A stretch of DNA of 64,000 bases. It comes from Lepidostoma basale. Its lineage: Eukaryota; Arthropoda; Insecta; Trichoptera; Lepidostomatidae. How positions within the stretch are numbered: the first letter of the stretch is position 1; each line of letters begins with the position of its first letter. The position numbers and the translations under genes were made by a program. Below, in pieces: positions 1 to 9,886 of the stretch. The notes under the pieces were generated by a model. The model was not told the DNA's origin. It made no database searches and saw only the letters and a program-made list of their open reading frames with translations. Location: assembly GCA_022606425.2 (NCBI GenBank), contig JAHDVF020000090.1, positions 496,001 through 560,000 on the forward strand. The letters are read 5' to 3'.

Positions 1-773
1 AAGACAATAGTCCTCGCTTCATTATTCCGTCTCACACTCACCCTGACGCCTCCATCATACTTCCGCTGTTTCTCGCCTTTAATGTCATCACTGGTCTGAG
101 GAGCTCTTTGTATTATACAATATAATATAATAAAATAGAATAGATAAATATTTGCTCTGCTTAGCGCCGGCTCGTGTCACTCGCCGTAGCACTATAGTAG
201 ATGCCAAATCTCATATTTTCAGAATTATTATTGATAATAAGTTACTCACTTCGTCGAAAAAAGTTTTTATGTACTTATTATTAGCAAAGGAAACGTAATC
301 CAAACATCTTATTCCAGAAAGATTGATAAGAAGCACAACTATTAAATACAGAGAAATAGTCAAAAAGTTTAAATAAAGCTTTAGTGCGAGAGACCGACCC
401 TTACGGTGTTGATCGCGGTGAAGCAATTGGTATAGGAGGCACGAAAGTACACATTTTAATTAATTTACTAAGCGCCATCGTGTTTGGAAGGGTAGACCGA
501 TTGCATGGACCGCCTCATCGCTGATAAAATTAACGAAAAAATCAATATTTATTATTATTATTTCCCAGCATTTTGTTTGTAATAAAACACTAACTGGCTA
601 AGTTAAATGTTTGCGCTCATAAGTCTTTCAAAAACAATAAATAAACTTGGTAAAACAATAACAATGTTTAACCATTTCTTTTAGGCATTACTGAAAAAAA
701 GTTGAGTGTTCTTGAAATATTACTCTATTATATTTTGTGGTAGATAAATATTATGCCTTGCTAGGGCAAAATT
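1..773. other. Unassigned AT-rich DNA
   Basis: No gene is recognised here. A 71-codon open frame on the minus strand (211-426) has a hydrophobic stretch but resembles no family I know and has no coding context. The sequence is low-complexity and rich in A and T. It ends at the SINE that follows. Confidence 0.6.
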
Positions 774-1007
774 GTCGACTTCATGGCAGAGTGGTAAGAG
801 CTCTGACTTCCATACCGAAGGTCCCGGGTTCAATTCCCGGCGATGGCAGTGTGATTGTCACACTGTCTTTGGTCTGGTGTAGAATTCTCGTGACAATAAA
901 ATAGCGATAGATCGGCTACCTATCACATGTCATAAGAATCAAGTATACAGTAATTGGGTTCAAACGACCTGTTGTATACAAGAAAAAAAAAATTAATAAT
1001 AATTGCC
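774..1007 (+). mobile_element. tRNA-derived SINE, copy 1
   Basis: This is a short retroposon with a tRNA-like head: an A-box-like TGGCAGAGTGG near 784 and a B-box-like GGGTTCAATTCCC near 827. Pol III would transcribe it from these internal boxes. A body with ACACTGTCTTTGGTCTGGTG follows, then an A-rich, AAT-repeat tail near 990-1007. The same head and body recur at 18981, 32192, 41645 and, inverted, 58557, which shows a dispersed family rather than a tRNA gene. The head cannot be a functional tRNA because it is fused to the body with no cloverleaf end or terminator. The partner LINE that mobilised it is not identified. Confidence 0.85.
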
Positions 1008-1033
1008 GTAAAGAATAATATGTTTTCTAGAAA

Positions 1034-1043
1034 ACTTTATAAA
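1034..1043. repeat. Target-site duplication (left), ACTTTATAAA
   Basis: The ten bases ACTTTATAAA occur here and again at 2749-2758, immediately outside the two ends of the non-LTR element. This is the expected duplication from target-primed reverse transcription. Confidence 0.8.
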
Positions 1044-2748
1044 TAAATAAGAGTTTATTATTTTTTATTATTTTTATTATCGAGGGTAACAAACAGCAAT
1101 TACAGTATATGAGTATAAACACATAGAGACAACAAAACAAGGCCAATAACATGCTACCACAAATATTATATAACAACTGACATAAGGTTAAATATATAAG
1201 AGTAATAAAGTAACACTTTGATAAGATAAAGAGAAAACTATTAGTAATAATGAATTAAAAATAAAATATAATTTTAAAATGTAAAAGAAAAAAGAAAAAG
1301 ACAAGAAAAGAAAAAAAAAATAGAGTAACTAATTTCATTCGCCCCGAAGGGTTGCTCCAACCATTTTTTTAAAATCACTTTCATTAAGATGGAACACATC
1401 GATGTTACTAAAGCACTTATTGTACGTGTCGCACGTCCGGTACACCGCCGCACTCTGAGCGTAGTTAGTCCGATAAGCAGGAAGGTGGAATATTTGGTTC
1501 GCAGTGTGTCTTGTGCGAAGCATAGGGGTATTCAGTAATAATTTACTAAGAAGTTCGGAGTTGTCTATTTTGAAGTGAATGATTTTGTGAAGCAACATCA
1601 TATCATTAATTGTTCGCCTATTTTCGAGAGAGTCCAAGGAATAAAAATTAAGGGCAGAATTATAATTCGCAAATGACCTGCACATTTTGAAATTAATGTG
1701 TTTAATGAAAATTTTTTGGACTCTTTCGATGCGTTGAATATGCGCTGCATAGTAAGGAGACCAAACGGGAGATACGTATTCGAGTAGTGAGCAAACCATG
1801 GTTGTATAAAGAACTTTGAGGGCTGTGATGTTCTGAAAGGGTTTGCATGTAGGCAATATGAATCCTAATGTCCTGTAGGATTTGTCTAAAATGCCATCAA
1901 TGTGACTTACGAAAGTTAGTTTCGAGTCCATTGTGACTCCAAGATCTCGCACGCGATCTGAGTTAGATAATCTTGTGTTATTAATAAAATAGTCATGATT
2001 GTGCGGGTTGATTTTACGAGAAAACGAAACTTTGAGACATTTGTCAGCATTGAGGGTCAGTTTATTTATCTTACAATAATCAGAGAGTCTGTCGAGATCA
2101 GACTGAAGTTTATGGCAATCGGATGTGTCAGAAATATTCAGAAAGACCTTCATGTCATCAGCAAAAAGGAGGTGTTTGGAGTAGAGGAAACAGTTGCCAA
2201 TATCATGAATATAAAGAATAAAGAAGAGGGGTCCCAGATGGGAGCCTTGAGGAACTCCGGATGGAATTCCCACGAAGTCTGACTTGAAGCCACCAATCAC
2301 CACAGCCTGTCTTCGATTTTTGATATATGAATTTATCCATCTTAGAAGGTCACCGTGGATTCCAAGTCTGCCAAGTTTATCTAGGAGTACGCTGTGGTTT
2401 ACCTTATCAAAAGCTTTGGCGTAGTCAGTGTATATGGCATCAGTTTGGAGTCCGCGGTGCATGTTCGAAATAATATAGTCAGTGAACGGTATCAGATTGG
2501 ATAAAACAGATTTGTTACGGAGGAAACCATGTTGTTGATCACTCAGAACACATTTAAGAGAGGGATATAATTGGTCATATACAATACGCTCGAAAATCTT
2601 ACTAATGGCAGATAAAATGGAGATTGGACGATAGTTCTTGATGAAGCTTTTGGGTCCTGATTTGTGAACTGGAATAATAAGTTTATGTTGAAACCTATTT
2701 ATTGTTTCTTGAACAATGGTGTAAAACTCCATAAAAACCATAACATAT
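1044..2748 (-). mobile_element. 5'-truncated non-LTR retrotransposon (Jockey/CR1-like, Daphne type)
   Basis: A 1.7-kb insertion on the minus strand carries the 3' part of an ORF2-type polymerase gene, an AT-rich 3' UTR (1334-1100) and an AATAAA-rich simple tail (about 1080-1044). It is flanked by a perfect 10-bp duplication. The 5' end (2748) lies just upstream of the reverse-transcriptase domain, so endonuclease and any ORF1 are missing, the usual outcome of incomplete reverse transcription. The pre-insertion site was the left arm of a family A hairpin element: its outer part remains at 1021-1033 and the rest resumes at 2759. Confidence 0.88.
1335..2741 (-). pseudogene. Reverse transcriptase fragment of non-LTR element
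   Basis: This open frame of 468 codons encodes an RNA-directed DNA polymerase that would copy element RNA at a nicked target. The visible order is: fingers motif KNYRPIS near residue 35; the palm motif around AKAFDKVNH near 110, holding the first catalytic Asp; SGVPQGSHLGPLF near 160; and LFADDM near 193, holding the two catalytic Asp residues. A thumb and C-terminal region follow, with LEYVSPVWSP near 320 and a PAYRTNY motif near 425. The frame is uninterrupted and the core residues look intact, so the insertion is not very old. It is incomplete because the endonuclease domain is absent. The first ATG is simply the first Met after the truncation, not a true start. Clade assignment (CR1/Jockey group, Daphne-like) is from recall of family style and is less sure than the RT call. 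Confidence 0.9.
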
Positions 2749-2758
2749 ACTTTATAAA
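2749..2758. repeat. Target-site duplication (right), ACTTTATAAA
   Basis: Matches 1034-1043 exactly and abuts the 5'-truncated end of the non-LTR insertion. Confidence 0.8.
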
Positions 2759-2895
2759 ATAGACGTTTTTTTATGGTTCATTGGAATGATATGTTTCGCC
2801 TCTCTGAGGCATAATCATGTGTCAGCATTAGATAATGCCTTAGAAAGGCAAAACATGTCATTCCCATAAACTATAATAAAACTTCTAGAAAACGG
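2759..2895. mobile_element. Family A foldback element (copy A1, split)
   Basis: The imperfect inverted arms are ATGATATGTTTCGCC on the left and GGCAAAACATGTCATTCC on the right, with a short centre around 2815-2830. The outer right end reads AACTTCTAGAAAAC. Its mirror piece, GTTTTCTAGAAAAC, lies at 1022-1035 on the far side of the non-LTR insertion. The right arm contains a hammerhead-like derivative: GATAAT, a GCCTT-AAGGC stem, AAAAC and ATGTC. Confidence 0.7.
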
Positions 2896-3440
2896 ATGTT
2901 TTTGAGAAACTCCTTTAATAACTCTAAGATGAAGCTTCATTTGGTTTCAAGGTTACAAGAATACCCATTCATTATATAGGATAATCCATTATGGATTTGA
3001 ATGTTTTCCACGGAGTATTCCCATAAAGCCTGGTTTACGAATTCTGAAGAGCAGTCCGCCGCCCGAGCACGCGCGCCTCCTCTGAGTGCCGCACTCGGAT
3101 ATGATCCTACTCGAGCAGTACGACTCGACTATTTGACCCCCAGAGCGGCGGATACCCCTCACCCGCCCTACTCAATGAGCTAATCAAACGCATCGCTGAA
3201 ACAACTGTCATAAATATGCAGGACCAGCGCGGCTTCCGGACTCGTGGTGCACTTCGATATTGTAAATATATAGTTTTGTAAATTCCTGTTATGTATAAAT
3301 TCTAATCACTGTTTTTCCCACATCTTTTTTTATATTGGCTTATAACTTTGTCTGTAATTTCTTCACATAACTTTGACTAATCACACTAGTGAGATTTGTT
3401 CCTCGTACAAATTAAAAGTATTTTTGATGAATCTTTAGTA
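2896..3440. other. Unassigned DNA with one GC-richer patch
   Basis: No gene is recognised. A GC-rich patch at 3040-3180 is open for 60 codons on the plus strand but is arginine- and proline-rich without family resemblance, so it is probably fortuitous. Confidence 0.5.
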
Positions 3441-3451
3441 TTTTGTAACAC

Positions 3452-3487
3452 CTGATGATGCCAAAATAGGTCGGAGAAACAGCTGTT
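3452..3487 (+). ncRNA. Hammerhead-like motif, family B (copy B1)
   Basis: CTGATGA at 3452-3458 and GAAAC at 3476-3480 are both intact and are followed by AGCTGTT, a palindromic stem III plus a cleavable U. Stem II has decayed (GCC against GTC, and C to A next to GAAAC). Compared with copies at 21.1 and 43.5 kb this is a solo half-element with no facing arm. Cleavage is not expected with the damaged stem II. Confidence 0.5.
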
Positions 3488-3782
3488 GCGAGAATCTCAC
3501 GAAAATTATAAATAATTATAATTAACGTATAATGACAGTATTTCAAAATTTAAATATTTAATTCAATTCTACGACGTCAAGGGTACACAATGTATTGCCT
3601 TCTAGCTGTTGGAGGCGACGAGTCTTGAAAATCTTGTTTCAGTAACTGAAAGCCCATAAGAAATTAACGATAATACGAGTACCCAAAATAAATACAACAT
3701 TTTGAATGTATAAAAATTCTTGTAGACAAATACCAGAAAAACAATTTACGTCTTCTATTAGTAGGTTATTTACTAATTAATA

Positions 3783-3895
3783 CGAATGAAAATGTCTATT
3801 TTCTAGAAGTTTTATTACATTTCATGCCATGTTTCGTCTGTCGAAGGCATTATCAAATGTCACGCATTTGATAATGCCGTAGACAGGCGAAATAT
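3783..3895. mobile_element. Family A foldback element (copy A2)
   Basis: The inverted arms are CATGTTTCGTCTG...GGCATTATCAAATG (3828-3859) and CATTTGATAATGCC...AGGCGAAATA (3865-3894), with a six-base centre. TTTTCTAGAAGTTTTATTA precedes the left arm, the outer sequence shared by family A copies. A compact stem of about 30 bp would form in RNA or single-stranded DNA. Confidence 0.7.
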
Positions 3896-4344
3896 AATAT
3901 ACTCGTATATAAAAAATTTGATACAAAGAGAGAGTTCTGAAATAAGATATCGACTTATATAAAGTCATATGGAGAACACAATTCAAAATATTTAGCTGTT
4001 ATTGCAATAGCTATTGCTTGCAATGGTGTAACATTACTGCGGCAGTCTGCTGGTGACAGCGGACACTTTTATCATTGGAGCGCTGTAATTGCACTGGTGA
4101 AATAAACAGAGAACTAGAATGTATTGTCTATCATCATCGCAGTATTACCACACCAAAGAAATCACAGGCAAAGTTGAATTGTCCCTCAATATAATGAGCC
4201 ATGTACAAACCGTGCCATGCCCTGCCACTCAGAGGAGACTTCACTGGTTTGTTGTTTTCTCTCGTGAATTTATGCGACAATTTTCACAGCTAGATAAATG
4301 CAAGTGCCGTATTCGCGTTTTTCCTATATATGATCATTTCACCG
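3896..4344. other. Unassigned AT-rich DNA
   Basis: No family recognised. The 98-codon plus-strand frame 4119-4415 is mostly non-coding in character. Only its last part, from about 4345, resembles a transposon protein and is annotated separately. Confidence 0.5.
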
Positions 4345-4411
4345 TCATCATTTCAAATGCCGATATCAAGAAGGAATGTAGAGCGGAAGATAGTATTATG
4401 ATCAATAGTAA
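4345..4411 (+). pseudogene. GTTA-tailed non-LTR element, fragment (upstream part)
   Basis: The translation here (ADIKKECRAED) matches the same region of other copies, such as NIKSECGAND near 51130. This is the C-terminal tail of a non-LTR polymerase ORF. Its continuation lies at 4599-4825, beyond a family E hairpin, so the copy was interrupted. Confidence 0.55.
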
Positions 4412-4419
4412 TTAAATAA

Positions 4420-4580
4420 AACGTTTTATTTTAAATCGTTATTTACACTTTTTGTCTTTATTTCGACAGCAACCGGTTTCGCTAGGCTAACTGGCATCGA
4501 CATTCTAGACCAGTCTGTCGATGCCAGCTAGCCTTGCGAAAGCGTTCCCCGTTTTGTTGAATGACAAAAAGTAGAACTGG
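4420..4580. mobile_element. Family E foldback element (copy E1)
   Basis: The arms are related by inversion: ACTTTTTGTCTTTATTTCG...GGTTTCGCTAGGCTAACTGGCATCGACA on the left, and TGTCGATGCCAGCTAGCCTTGCGAAAGCG...ACAAAAAGT on the right. Each arm carries a hammerhead-like GAAAC (minus strand) or GAAAG (plus strand) after a GCCAG-type stem. The left arm keeps CCGG after GAAA, a palindromic stem III. It sits inside a GTTA-family copy, whose two halves flank it. Confidence 0.6.
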
Positions 4581-4598
4581 TTATAAAAAGATGGATGT

Positions 4599-4825
4599 GA
4601 ACTGATCGGAGTTGAGGAAGACCGAGGAATGCATTCCATGACCAAATTTATTAAATATTAAAGGTCGGCCATGTTGGAAGTTAGAAGAATCGACGTACGA
4701 CTATGACTCGCTGTATGAATGTGGAGGAATCTAGAGAGGTGTGTTTGTATAGAATAGTATGGCGTTCCATTCTTTCTGCTTACCCTTTCGGAAAAACGGC
4801 GTGATAGTTTGTTATTATCGGTTTC
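4599..4825 (+). mobile_element. GTTA-tailed non-LTR element, 3' end
   Basis: The order of conserved blocks matches other copies: GGAAGACCGAGGAA, a frame-decayed CATGACCAAATT (usually CACGATCAAAT), TGAATGTGGAGGAA, GCGTTCCATTC, CTGCTTACCCTTTCGG and GGCGTGATAGTT. These blocks are the last codons of the ORF plus the 3' UTR. It is decayed and the GTTA tail is reduced to a few bases. Confidence 0.65.
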
Positions 4826-5510
4826 GCTCGAGACGATTTTCTTCTAATCATTAAAACAGTTATTTCAATACCTAAGAATTGTCAATATAAAAAACTAAGT
4901 ACTGTGAAAAATAATCCTATTAAATTGAATATCACATTTACACAGTAGTATCAAGCCATTAAAGTGGGGAGTAAGCCCGCAAATACAATAATTACATTGA
5001 AGTGAGAACAACTCGGCTCATTGCCCATTATTACATTATGTGTGCGCTCGGAGGTTTTGCACCCGCTGTGATGCTGTGACGCCGTGACGCAGTTCCACTG
5101 GAGAGTAAACAGTTTCCATCCAATGGCCAGCAGATCGTTAAGTCAGGTAAATGTACTCTAGCGATATATTGGAGCTTCATTAGAACGTGACGCACGCCGG
5201 TCTGCGTGCTGTCCGCTGCGGACTGACTGCAGGCGGTGCGCGTGCTCGACCTGCGGTTACAATAATTGTATACAAAACGCGGCCTTGTTGGCGGGATGCA
5301 GAAATACTCATACTTACAGAGAGAGATATGACTTTATTGATAGCTTTTGCGGATACAAGGGAAAAATTTACTCCCCCAATTCATTGACACGAAATGCGTA
5401 CAGAATGTTTCATAAGGTACGCAATTTCCCCATAAGTTGAAAGTAGAGCAATTGTGAATCTCTAAGTATTATAATAATTTATTTCTATATAATAAAATAT
5501 AAGATAATTT
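4826..5510. other. Unassigned DNA; GC-richer patch 5040-5280
   Basis: No gene is recognised. The 5040-5280 segment is noticeably GC-richer than its flanks and has a 66-codon open frame of low credibility. It could be unique sequence left between transposons. Confidence 0.5.
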
Positions 5511-5514
5511 ATGG

Positions 5515-6130
5515 CTGTTAAATAAAATATAGGTTTTTTTGTCAGATTAAAAGACTGAAGATTTTTATTTTACTTGATGTATTTTCGATATTTTCTTAAA
5601 CATCTTCAACAAAATTAAGAAATCATTAACTGACTCTGGCTTTGACCTTGAGATCAAGACACGATTCAGCTTATGTGGAAATATGGTATGGAGAGATGGA
5701 CTCTGAAAGTGACCACAGTGAGAAAAATTGAAGCCTTTGATATGTGGACGTACAAGAGAATGCTCGAGATACCATGGACGGCAAGAGCGACCAATGAAGA
5801 AGTACTGAGACGCATGAGAGCGGTTCGTCAGCTGTTCATTTCAATAAGGAATAAAACTGCAAACGTAGGGTATATTATGCATAGCCCCGAAGTATCATTT
5901 ACCGCAGCTGAGGGAAGAAGGGGCGTAAGACGCAGAATAATCACATGGCTTGAAACAACATACAGTGGAGTAGGTTGCTGACTGTAGGCAGCCTAATACA
6001 CGCTTCTAATGATCAAAATTAAGACTATGGTCGCAAACACCAAGTCTTGGATATGTAGCCAGAGAAAAGCTCAAGATGTTTACTATAAATTTTGAATTAA
6101 TTTTGATTAAAATATCTGGCAAACGATGGC
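5515..6130 (+). pseudogene. Non-LTR retrotransposon polymerase, C-terminal relic
   Basis: The frame 5673-5981 reads ERWTLKVTTVRKIEAFDMWTYKRMLEIPW and then NEEVLRRM, the conserved tail found after the thumb of many insect non-LTR reverse transcriptases. GRRGVRRRIITWLETTYSG follows, the basic Arg-rich end of such proteins, then a further decayed stretch to about 6100. The RT core is missing. The upstream 5515-5690 sequence is nearly repeated at 32330-32485, so both copies share a 5' junction. That shared piece also contains a weak hammerhead-like arrangement on the minus strand (TTGAAGA, stem, GAAA). No complete frame remains. Confidence 0.7.
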
Positions 6131-6460
6131 AGAATTATCGAATGGAGTAATCTGATCTTCAATATGTTAAAATTAAAAAAAAATGTTATTTTAAAACGAA
6201 TGTCTAAGCTTTATATTTCTTATAAAATCAATTGTAATGACGTTAAGGATCAGGATCAGGATAGAGAAAAACTGAGAATGAGAAAGACCCGCACACCAAA
6301 TGTGTTAAAGAAGTCAATAATTTCATTACAAAAGAAAACCCTGAAATGTTAGTTCTATAGTATTCAGTTAGGCTCTTCGGGTGATAGTGTGTATAAATTA
6401 AGTAGGGTTGCTGTAATTTACCAAGGCAAATATTTAGTTTATTCATTACCAGGATAATTA
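6131..6460. other. Unassigned AT-rich DNA
   Basis: No recognisable gene. Two overlapping short open frames on opposite strands (about 60 codons) look fortuitous. Confidence 0.5.
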
Positions 6461-6462
6461 AT

Positions 6463-6636
6463 ATGAACGAAAAGATTTTTTTTAATTATATTTAATGTGA
6501 ATGACATGTTTCACCTTGCTAAGATATTAAAAATGTTTATTATATGTTTCTAAAACATTAAATAGTGCTTTAGCAAGGCGAAAATGTCATTTACATAAAA
6601 TAATTTAAAACTTCTAGAAAACATTCGTTTTCATAC
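6463..6636. mobile_element. Family A foldback element (copy A3)
   Basis: The inverted arms are GAATGACATGTTTCACCTTGC (6497 region) and GCAAGGCGAAAATGTCATTT, with an AT-rich centre. The right end reads AACTTCTAGAAAACATTCG. The hammerhead-like derivative on the right arm lacks the CTGANGA box (it reads AAATAGT) and has GAAAA for GAAAC, so it is inactive. Confidence 0.7.
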
Positions 6637-6679
6637 GTATTGAATATGGAGATTTACATTATTGGTAGGGAAACAATAA

Positions 6680-6763
6680 ACTAACCAGTATACTTGGTAT
6701 TATGAATTATGCAATTATTGTACTAACCAGTATACTTTGCATTATGAATTATTGTAGTAGGAA
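6680..6763. repeat. 42-bp tandem duplication
   Basis: ACTAACCAGTATACTT starts at 6680 and again at 6722 with a shared downstream ATTATGAATTAT. This is a simple two-copy local duplication with a few differences. Confidence 0.75.
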
Positions 6764-7315
6764 GTGATTTTAATTTACTGCAGAAGCCATAGGGGTAAAC
6801 CTGAAAGCTTTAATTTAAAAAGCTACGTAACCTTTGGCGCTTTATGACTTTTACCAGGCAACAGCTTACAGCACTGTAAGCGTTTTGCAGGGCGAAGACC
6901 AGCACGACAGCCTGTCAGAGACACCACTCGGGGAGGGGGTGAAAGTGAGTTTAATGAACGTTTTTCCTTTATGCATCCAATTTATCCCCACACGTTGCTT
7001 TAACCCTAACGCCAATCGCTCGCTCGCTGATTGCGATATTAAATTGTGACATTTTCTTCCCATTATTCAGTCACACATATTTTATTGTATAATAAGTAAG
7101 TTGTATAATTATTAATTAGATTTTGGATACAAGCTAAAGTTTGTATGCATTGCCTGCTGATACATGATATGATTGGGAAATTATACAATACAGAATTAAA
7201 AGTAGGTACACTAAATTTATGGACATATTAATCGAGGACTATCTAAACTAGACAGATAAGATCAACAGTGCTAAGATGGCTATGCACAATGATTTTTTTG
7301 GCCCACCCTTTTGTT
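6764..7315. other. Unassigned DNA
   Basis: No feature is recognised. The two 65-71 codon frames at 6834-7063 are antisense to each other and neither resembles a family. Confidence 0.5.
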
Positions 7316-7400
7316 TTGAATGAAGAATGGAACTGGCGAAAGAAGTATTTATTCTACTTTCATCCTTCTTTTGCCAATTCCACGCTTAACTTCCATATGC
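7316..7400 (-). mobile_element. GTTA-tailed non-LTR element, small fragment
   Basis: Reading the minus strand, this contains GGAATTGGCAAAAGAAGGAT and AAGTAGAATAAA, an exact block seen upstream of the ORF tail in other copies (55620, 25930 and 30240). It borders an inverted bit, GGAACTGGCGAAAGAAG, on the plus strand. Confidence 0.55.
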
Positions 7401-7457
7401 ACTGCCATTTTAGATTTTTGGATAGGCTTTTGTTTGCGATAAAACATGAATAATATA

Positions 7458-8266
7458 TTGGGTGTTTCGGAGAGTTTGGTCCGATATTTTGTAAGGATAT
7501 CGGATTTATTTGAAAGGTAAAATAAAAAACACACATCCATCAAAATATTGTCTATCGTTAGCCATTACTTTTTCCATATATCTGGCAATAGATGAATTCA
7601 TCGTCGAAAAAACGCCTCGTCTTTTGAGGTAAACAAGGCTTCGACCTAATGTTTGACATCTGCATATGAATTGAAGTGCTGCTCTTCTAAGGCATGGGTC
7701 ATGGATTTGAATAAGTGGTAGTCCGATGGTGCCAAGTCTGGTGAATTCGGCGGGTGCGTTGTCGTATTGAATAATCAGCTTGCTGTGCCTGTTGCCCCAT
7801 TCCGGTCGTTTTTCACCCCGTGCCTGCTTCAATCGCATTTGTAATTGTCAGCAAACTATCCACAAAACTGTTTCACCCGGTTTGAGGAGTTCATTTTTCG
7901 GTCAAACTTTTTCGATATTCCAGGACGGTCTTTTCCATTACAGGGTTTGAGGCGTCTATACCATTATCTACATGATTCATCCGATTGGACATGATCTTCT
8001 ACAAGCATTTTATGCACCTCAGCTGCACTCTTATTCCAATTAAAACAGGACAGCAGAACCTTTCCGCAAAGCCTTCTTATTTACCACGAAAATCGACATT
8101 ATAAGGAGAGATAAAATAAATGTTGTTGTGAGAATGACAAACATCTGCGGACCGAACCTAATATACAGATGGTCAGGCTTCCTAAAAAAATGGCCGCCAG
8201 AATTTTAGACTTAAAACAGCCAAAGCCTTCAGTTGTAAAGCGGACCGAACTTTCCGAAACACCTAA
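7458..8266 (-). mobile_element. Mariner-type DNA transposon, internally deleted
   Basis: The 809-bp element has imperfect 26-bp terminal inverted repeats (TTGGGTGTTTCGGAGAGT... and its counterpart ending ACTTTCCGAAACACCTAA). TA flanks both ends (7456-7457 and 8267-8268), the duplication made by Tc1/mariner insertion. The minus strand encodes decayed transposase pieces. Confidence 0.85.
7506..8150 (-). pseudogene. Mariner transposase relic
   Basis: A mariner transposase binds the element ends and cuts and joins DNA with a DDD triad. Here only parts remain. The N-terminal helix-turn-helix region shows WNKSAAEVHKMLVEDH (about 8040-7975) and then a linker. The C-terminal part begins with EKRPEWGNRHSKLIIQYDNA (7820-7750); the Asp-Asn there corresponds to the second catalytic Asp. 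VMANDRQYFD follows near the end (7565-7530). Stops and frameshifts break the N-terminal part, and the first catalytic Asp region is deleted. The ORF of 110 codons (7838-7506) shifts frame relative to the ancestral protein near 7745. It cannot make active enzyme. Confidence 0.85.
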
Positions 8267-8700
8267 TATTTAAACACATGTGTGTATTTTTCATAAGCAT
8301 AATATAATATATATATTTATATTATATGTTCTATAGAGGTAATATTTCACACGGGGTATGATTGTCGTAGCCAAGGGAGGGTAGTTCATTCTTTAGAAGG
8401 GGCGTATCCGTAGTTCATTCTCACATCCGCGCAATCACGGCTCCTGGCGGAGGGCTTCTCCTCTCGTTCCTCTCCCGGGAGCAGCAGCCGCGGCTAAATA
8501 GCTCGCATTTACAGCTGGAAGGTACTTCATGGAAGGTTTACAATATTATAAATAAAAAAATTTTACATTTACTAAACCCATTTATATTTTGTAGCACTTA
8601 ATTTGTGGATGAACATTTAAAAAAAAATGTAAACACTTACATATTTTGTTTTGAAGTAATTTTCTTTGTTATAGCAATGCTCTTTCCAGTTAATTAAAAT
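8267..8700. other. Unassigned DNA; GC-richer patch 8345-8520
   Basis: A GC-rich unique-looking patch contains TAGTTCATTCT twice (8382 and 8411) and CTCTCCCGGGAG, a 12-bp palindrome, near 8471. No coding signal. It might be regulatory but nothing proves it. Confidence 0.4.
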
Positions 8701-8805
8701 ATTATTAAATGTCAGACACGTGAACAGTCAGAGAAATCGACACGCGTCGATGGCACGATGAATGAATGCTGATGAAGCGAGAGAAGTATGTTAGTTAGTG
8801 AGTTA
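8701..8805 (+). mobile_element. GTTA-tailed non-LTR element, 3' end fragment
   Basis: Contains GAGAAATCGACACGCGTCG, GCACGATGAATGAATGCTGA and AGCGAGAGAAGTATGTTAG, then a GTTAGTTAGTGAGTTAG tail. It is shorter than other copies because it lacks the CTGCCTACCCC block. Confidence 0.7.
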
Positions 8806-8877
8806 GTTTTACCAATATTTTAAATATACTCAAAATATTGCATCTGTTCAGTCGAAATGGATTATTTGCTAGTCAAT

Positions 8878-8960
8878 TATTTCCACTTTTGACTTTATTT
8901 TTCGATAGGTTTTGAAAGTTTTACGCCTTTATCTAGAAAACTGTATAAACTCACTTTATT
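8878..8960 (-). mobile_element. Family C hammerhead-like element (copy C2)
   Basis: The minus strand reads AAAGGCGTAAAACTTTC, then AAAACCTATCG and AAAAATAAAGTCAAAAGTGG. The stem and tail match family C, but both GAAAC and the CTGANGA box have mutated. It is a decayed copy. Confidence 0.5.
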
Positions 8961-8965
8961 TAATA

Positions 8966-9005
8966 CTCAAACGGTTTCACCCCAAGCGGAGCATCGTCGG
9001 AGTAA
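8966..9005 (-). ncRNA. Hammerhead-like motif, family G
   Basis: On the minus strand the order is CCGACGA (complement of 8994-9000; one change from CTGACGA), then a GCTCC-GCTT-GGGGT stem-loop, GAAAC (complement of 8974-8978) and CGTTT. This is the architecture of a hammerhead core with a C at the U4 position. Only one copy of this family is visible in the window. Confidence 0.45.
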
Positions 9006-9760
9006 CAAAACAAATTCATATAAATATTTACGTTAAATAAATATTGTCCACACGAAACGCCTGATTTCGTTTGTTTTTGTGTAAATGTCGTAACTCTAAA
9101 AAGTGTGTTGTAAAAATGCATTGTGTTTTTATTATTTAATTATTAAAAAACAACACAACGAAAAAGCAACTATAAAAGAAAACTATTAACTTATTTAGTT
9201 AATATTGTAATTATATTAATGTAAAATATTATAGAACTGTTATTTTATAATGATTATTATTAAACATGTTTTCTTTAATGTTAACACAGTGACATTTATG
9301 TCTAGAGAATTATTGTAAATGGATAACGAGATAGGGGGAGCAAAGTTATGTTTAAAGCATTATTTTAAAAAGAAAAGCTCTGTCTTCACTAAGTGGCGCT
9401 ATCAATATATGAACGTTACTTTATTTAAAGGAAATCAAAAAACTTGCATGCGATCAATTCTGTAAAAAAAATCGATTTATGTTTATATATTCAAGTACTT
9501 ACCACTCTGTACGAATGTCGGAGACGTGAGTGCACTATAGCCCTTTCGTCGCGGGTTTATTGATACTCAGATGATGAAGCTCGACTTTGCATTATAACTC
9601 TTCTTCGGTTTGCCTCTAAGATGTACGGTACCGTTACAAAAGTCGCGCGCTGCGTCAAATTTTCAGGGAAACATACTCGTATAAGTTCTTAACGCTTCAG
9701 AATAATTATAGTAAAGTAGTTTAAAAATAACTTTTCAGGTAATTGACATCTTAAATAATT
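9006..9760. other. Unassigned AT-rich DNA
   Basis: No family or gene recognised in this stretch. Confidence 0.5.
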
Positions 9761-9762
9761 CA

Positions 9763-9886
9763 AAATGAATGAAAATGCCTTCTAGAAGTTTTGTATGGAA
9801 ATCAATTATTTCATGTTGCTAAGGCATTTTTAAATATCATACTATTCTCATAAAATATAATTAAAGTTACAGAAAACAAACGTTTT
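9763..9886. mobile_element. Family A foldback element (copy A4)
   Basis: The left outer end CTTCTAGAAGTTTTGTATGG and arm CATGTTGCTAAGGCAT resemble family A. The right arm has lost the GGCGAAACATG part and keeps only CATAAAATATAATTAAAG and the outer AGAAAACAAACGTTTT. It is a deleted copy. Confidence 0.55.

Noticed and set aside
774..850. A true tRNA gene
   Set aside because: Same tRNA-like head recurs fused to the same body at five sites; no clean acceptor end or terminator. It is a SINE.
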